This document shows positions 5,976 through 11,213 of a stretch of 11,213 nt of DNA, one piece after another. The first letter of the stretch is position 1. Each line of letters opens with the position of its first letter. The notes under the pieces were generated by a model that did no database searches, had not been told where the DNA came from, and saw nothing but the letters and a program-made list of their open reading frames with translations. The translations under genes and the position numbers were made by a program. This DNA is from Actinomycetota bacterium. Lineage in GTDB: Bacteria > Actinomycetota > Actinomycetes > S36-B12 > CAIYMF01. The stretch is taken from positions 1 through 11,213 of the forward strand of contig WLOZ01000032.1 in NCBI GenBank assembly GCA_009699025.1, read 5' to 3'.

Positions 5976-5981
5976 TAGTCT
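5976..5981 (+). promoter_or_regulatory. Possible -10 box for leaderless aldehyde dehydrogenase transcript
   Basis: TAGTCT fits TANNNT and ends exactly six bases before the ATG at 5988, the same geometry as the box before the SDR gene. No Shine-Dalgarno precedes the ATG, so a leaderless transcript is likely. No -35 was recognised. Confidence 0.5.
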
Positions 5982-5987
5982 CTGCGC

Positions 5988-7457
5988 ATGCCCACTCAGT
6001 CAGTTGACCCCCGCACCGGCGAGCCCTTCGGCCCCGAGATTCCCGACACCACTGTCGCCGAGCTCGAGCGGGTGACGAGGGCGGCCGAGGCCGCTGCGAA
6101 GCCCTGGGCCGCGCTACCGTCGCTCGATCGTGCCGCGGTCCTGCGCGCGATGGCCGACGCCCTCGACGCCGACGTCGAGCGACTCGCCGCTCTCGCCGAC
6201 CGCGAGACCGCGCTCGGCCTGCCGCGTCTCACCGGCGAGGTCGCGCGCGCGTCGTTCACGCTGCGCCACTTCGCCGACGTAGCCGAGAGCGGGATCCTGA
6301 GGTCGGAGACTGTCGACGCCGCCGTCGCGGGCGCTCCCCCTGCCGGCCGTCCCGAGCTGCGCCGCGTGCTGGTTCCGCTCGGCCCGGTCGCCGTGTTCGG
6401 GGCCAGCAACTTCCCGTTCGCCTTCTCGGTGGCCGGCGGAGACACCGCCTCGGCACTGGCAGCCGGCTGCCCCGTGGTAATCAAGGCACACCCGGCCCAC
6501 CCCCAGACCTCCGTCGCCGTGTTCGAGCGGCTGCGCGCCGGACTCGTGGCGTGCGGAATTGACCCCACGGTCGCTCAGCTGGTGCACGGGTACGAGGCCG
6601 GTGTCGCGCTGGTCGACGACCCACGCATCGAGGCTGCCGCCTTCACCGGCTCGGTGGTCGGAGGTCGGGCGCTGTTCGACCGCGCCGCCGCACGCCCTCG
6701 ACCCATTCCCTTCTACGGCGAGCTCGGCAGCATCAACCCCGTCGTCGTGCTTGGCTCGGCGGCCGAGCGCCCCTCACTGGTGGCCGAGTACGTCGACTCT
6801 CTCACCCTGGGTACCGGCCAGTTCTGCACCAATCCGTCTCTGCTCCTTGTTCCGGCCGGATCCGGACTCACCGCCGCCATCGCCATCGAGGCCGCGGGCC
6901 GAGCCCCGGGCCACATGGTGTCGCGCGGGGTGGCGACGCACTTCGCTGCCACCGTGGCTCAGGTCGCCAGCGCCCAGGGGGTGCGCCGCATCGCCGGCGA
7001 ACTCCCCACCGCTCCTTCGTCGGCGAGCGGCGCCTTCACCATGTCACCGGTGGTGTTCTCGGTCAGCGCCGACGATGCCATCGCCGACCGCACCGTGCTC
7101 GAGGTCGAGTGCTTCGGACCGTCGGGCGTGGTCGTCGAGTACGACTCGATCGGCCAGCTCGTCAGCCTGCTCGAGTCACTGCCCGGCGCCCTTGCGGGCT
7201 GCGTGCACTCCGAGGTCGACGACCCTCACGCCGCCGCGGTGGTCGAGGCGGTGTCACAGCGGGTTGGGCGAGTCGTCTGGAACGGCTGGCCCACCGGCAC
7301 GGCGGTCGCCCTCTCGCAGCACCACGGCGGGCCCTACCCCGCGGCCACCAACTCGCTGCACACCTCCGTCGGAGGCACCGCCGCGTTCCGATTTCTGCGG
7401 CCTGTCGCCTTCCAGTCGTTTCCCGAGGCGCTGCTCCCCGCGGCCGCGCGTGCCTGA
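5988..7457 (+). CDS. Aldehyde dehydrogenase, 2-oxoglutarate semialdehyde (2,5-dioxovalerate) dehydrogenase type
   Basis: NAD(P)-dependent oxidation of an aldehyde to an acid; in this branch usually 2,5-dioxopentanoate to 2-oxoglutarate, the last step of several sugar-acid and hydroxyproline routes. The protein is 489 residues. Catalytic Cys280 lies in GQFCTNPS and general base Glu245 in GELGSINP. Oxyanion-hole Asn141 lies in FGASNFPFAFSVAGGDT, and the cofactor-binding Lys166 in VIKAHPAHP. FTGS (about 218-221) is also present. The VAGGDTASALAAGCPVVIK stretch and FPFAF after the Asn are typical of this semialdehyde dehydrogenase group rather than betaine-aldehyde or succinate-semialdehyde enzymes. 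The substrate is inferred from the branch; no other sugar-acid gene is in the window, so a general NADP aldehyde dehydrogenase is possible. The ATG at 5988 has a well-placed TAGTCT box. citA follows after 134 bases. Confidence 0.88.
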   Translation: MPTQSVDPRTGEPFGPEIPDTTVAELERVTRAAEAAAKPWAALPSLDRAAVLRAMADALDADVERLAALADRETALGLPRLTGEVARASFTLRHFADVAESGILRSETVDAAVAGAPPAGRPELRRVLVPLGPVAVFGASNFPFAFSVAGGDTASALAAGCPVVIKAHPAHPQTSVAVFERLRAGLVACGIDPTVAQLVHGYEAGVALVDDPRIEAAAFTGSVVGGRALFDRAAARPRPIPFYGELGSINPVVVLGSAAERPSLVAEYVDSLTLGTGQFCTNPSLLLVPAGSGLTAAIAIEAAGRAPGHMVSRGVATHFAATVAQVASAQGVRRIAGELPTAPSSASGAFTMSPVVFSVSADDAIADRTVLEVECFGPSGVVVEYDSIGQLVSLLESLPGALAGCVHSEVDDPHAAAVVEAVSQRVGRVVWNGWPTGTAVALSQHHGGPYPAATNSLHTSVGGTAAFRFLRPVAFQSFPEALLPAAARA

Positions 7458-7462
7458 CTCGC

Positions 7463-7528
7463 TCGGTCCGCCGACAATCAACTGAGCGCGGCTCGCCTGT
7501 TGCGGGGGTCGCCCGGGCGGCGGACCGA
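7463..7528. repeat. 11-base inverted repeat between the aldehyde dehydrogenase gene and citA
   Basis: TCGGTCCGCCG (7463-7473) and CGGCGGACCGA (7518-7528) are perfect inverted arms 44 bases apart, starting six bases after the aldehyde dehydrogenase stop. Inside lie GAGC-gcg-GCTC (7484-7494) and the palindrome CGCCCGGGCG (7510-7519), the latter overlapping one arm. No T-run follows. It could be a non-classical terminator for the upstream gene, a structured citA leader or an operator pair. The rest of the 134-base gap shows no gene. Confidence 0.5.
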
Positions 7529-7591
7529 CGACGCGCAAGAATGGGGACACGGTCGGAACACATCGGCCCCCATCGACCTTCGGAGTGAGCC

Positions 7592-8716
7592 ATGCCGGAC
7601 TTCGTCCCTGGACTCGAGGGCATCATCGCCTTCCAGACCGAGATTGCCGAGCCCGACCGCGAGGGCAGCGCCCTGCGTTACCGCGGCGTCGACATCGAGG
7701 ACCTCGTAGGCCGCGTCTCCTTCGGCAACGTGTGGGGGCTGCTCGTTGACAACGAGTTCAACCCCGGACTACCCCCGGCCGAGCCCTTTCCGATTCCGAT
7801 TCACTCGGGCGACGTGCGCGTTGATGTGCAGTCGGCCATTGCCATGCTCGCTCCGGCGTGGGGCCTCCTCCCCCTGCTCGATACCTCCGACGACAAGGCG
7901 CGCGACGATCTCGCCCGCGTGTCAGTGATGGCAATGTCGTTCGTGGCCCAGTCGGCCCGAGGGGTTGGCAACCCGATGGTGCCGCAGACTGAAATCGACA
8001 AGGCCGACACGATCGTTGAGCGCATGATGATCCGGTGGCGCGGCGAGCCCAACCCCGTGCACGTGCGCGCCCTCGACGCCTACTTCGTATCGGCAGCAGA
8101 GCATGGCATGAACGCGTCCACCTTTACCTCGCGCGTGATCGCCTCCACCGGAGCCGATGTGGCAGCCGCGATCTCCGGCGCCATTGGCGCCATGAGCGGG
8201 CCACTTCACGGAGGCGCCCCCTCGCGAGTGCTCGGCATGATCGAGGAGATCGAGCGCACCGGCGATGCCAGGGCCTATGTGCGCGGAGTTCTCGACCGCG
8301 GCGATCGCCTGATGGGGTTCGGCCACCGCGTGTACCGCGCCGAGGACCCCCGCGCGCGCGTGCTACGACGCACTGCCCGTGAGATTAACGCCCCCCGCTA
8401 CGAGGTTGCAGTGGCCCTCGAGGAGGCAGCCCTCGAGGAGTTGCGCTCACGCCGCCCCGACCGGGTTCTCGAAACCAATGTCGAGTTCTGGGCGGCTATC
8501 GTGCTCGACTACGCCGAGGTGCCCGCGCACATGTTCACCTCGATGTTCACGTGCGCCCGGCTTGCCGGCTGGAGCGCTCACGTGCTCGAGCAGAAGCGCA
8601 CCGGCCGCCTGGTAAGGCCGTCGGCCCGCTACGTGGGTCCGGCTCCCCGCAAGCCCGAGGCAGTGCCCGGCTGGGACGCCGACATGGTGGCCCCGAGTGG
8701 CTACCACCCCTCCTGA
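7592..8716 (+). CDS. citA: Citrate synthase 2, actinobacterial CitA type
   Basis: Condenses acetyl-CoA and oxaloacetate to citrate at the entry of the TCA cycle. The 374-residue protein has the short type II-like form, opening with GLEGIIAFQTEIAEPD and YRGVDIEDL. Catalytic histidines are H171 (EHGMNAST) and H206 (GPLHGGAP); H245 lies in GFGHRVYRAEDPRA. At the third catalytic position the text is TNVEFW, giving Glu298 where most citrate synthases have Asp (NVDF); from memory this Glu is shared by actinobacterial CitA proteins. The last part (AGWSAHVLEQKRTGRLVRPSA, split by no insertion) carries the conserved Arg-rich end. The ATG at 7592 has GGAG six bases before it. serC follows after 51 bases on the same strand, an association also seen in mycobacteria, where citA and serC lie close together. 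It could act as citrate or 2-methylcitrate synthase; no other methylcitrate-cycle gene is present. Confidence 0.95.
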   Translation: MPDFVPGLEGIIAFQTEIAEPDREGSALRYRGVDIEDLVGRVSFGNVWGLLVDNEFNPGLPPAEPFPIPIHSGDVRVDVQSAIAMLAPAWGLLPLLDTSDDKARDDLARVSVMAMSFVAQSARGVGNPMVPQTEIDKADTIVERMMIRWRGEPNPVHVRALDAYFVSAAEHGMNASTFTSRVIASTGADVAAAISGAIGAMSGPLHGGAPSRVLGMIEEIERTGDARAYVRGVLDRGDRLMGFGHRVYRAEDPRARVLRRTAREINAPRYEVAVALEEAALEELRSRRPDRVLETNVEFWAAIVLDYAEVPAHMFTSMFTCARLAGWSAHVLEQKRTGRLVRPSARYVGPAPRKPEAVPGWDADMVAPSGYHPS

Positions 8717-11084
<2,368 letters not shown>

Positions 11085-11088
<4 letters not shown>

Positions 11089-11213
11089 CGGAGGGGCCTC
11101 CTGCGCCTCAGCTGCTCGCGACGCCGTGCAGCGCGCACTCGCAGCACGAGCACCACCACCAGTCCGGCGAGCACGAGGAGCGCCAGCAAGGTGGTCTTCG
11201 ACAATCCTGACCC
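11085..11213 (-). CDS. C-terminal end of a membrane protein, 5' part outside the window
   Basis: The minus strand is open from the window edge to a TAG at 11087-11085 and encodes at least 42 residues. It begins GSGLSKTT, then one strong transmembrane segment (LLALLVLAGLVVVLVLRV), then a basic tail rich in Arg (RAARRREQLRRRRPLR). A hydrophobic helix followed by Arg residues fits a membrane anchor with a cytoplasmic C-terminus. It could be the last helix of a larger protein or most of a small single-pass protein; no convincing start is visible in the window. Family not recognised. Its stop codon overlaps that of the MFS gene in a shared CTAG, a tail-to-tail arrangement that supports this being a real gene. 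Confidence 0.6.

Noticed and set aside
6559..7485. A 308-codon open frame on the plus strand overlapping the aldehyde dehydrogenase gene
   Set aside because: It is rich in Pro, Ser and Arg with no domain, and lies inside a gene with all catalytic residues. It is a GC-driven shadow frame.

Overview
The window is about two-thirds G+C by eye. It reads as chromosomal DNA of a high-GC actinobacterium. The main evidence is a DtxR/IdeR-type repressor whose metal ligands fall at the classical DtxR residue numbers, an actinobacterial-type second citrate synthase (CitA) and an actinobacterial-type SerC. Several genes also look leaderless, with a TANNNT box six to eight bases before ATG and no Shine-Dalgarno. 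In-frame TTA codons occur in two ordinary genes (pdxH and the second MFS gene). I cannot place the organism below phylum. No rRNA, tRNA, insertion sequence, CRISPR array or prophage gene was seen, and no gene-free stretch exceeds 135 bases.

Layout, left to right. (1) 1-1179, minus strand: dtxR followed 19 bases later by a short-chain dehydrogenase cut by the window edge. The dehydrogenase carries an in-frame 9-bp tandem repeat that gives four G6 runs on the coding strand. (2) 1285-3830, plus strand: a class I photolyase, then 21 bases later a ParA/Soj-type ATPase, then a 102-aa protein overlapping it by 4 bases that has a Lys-Gly-rich linker and a ribbon-helix-helix-like C-terminus. (3) 3851-5902, minus strand: pdxH followed by an EntS-like MFS transporter, with overlapping inverted repeats at the pdxH stop. 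(4) 5988-7457, plus strand: an aldehyde dehydrogenase of the 2-oxoglutarate-semialdehyde type, divergent from pdxH across 85 bases. (5) 7592-11088, plus strand: citA, serC and a second MFS gene overlapping serC by 4 bases (GTGA), a likely operon. (6) 11085-11213, minus strand: the C-terminus of a membrane protein whose stop codon interlocks with that of the MFS gene.

Most of the window is housekeeping metabolism. PdxH makes pyridoxal phosphate, which SerC needs. The aldehyde dehydrogenase would yield 2-oxoglutarate, a TCA-cycle intermediate, and CitA makes citrate; these functional links are inference. DtxR suggests iron control, but I found no convincing iron box in the window.

The best candidate for something poorly described is the parA/ribbon-helix-helix pair. 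It looks like a chromosomal ParA positioning or partition module with a non-ParB partner. Next in interest are the quadruplex-prone repeat inside the dehydrogenase gene, the run of leaderless promoters, and residue changes in the photolyase and citrate synthase.
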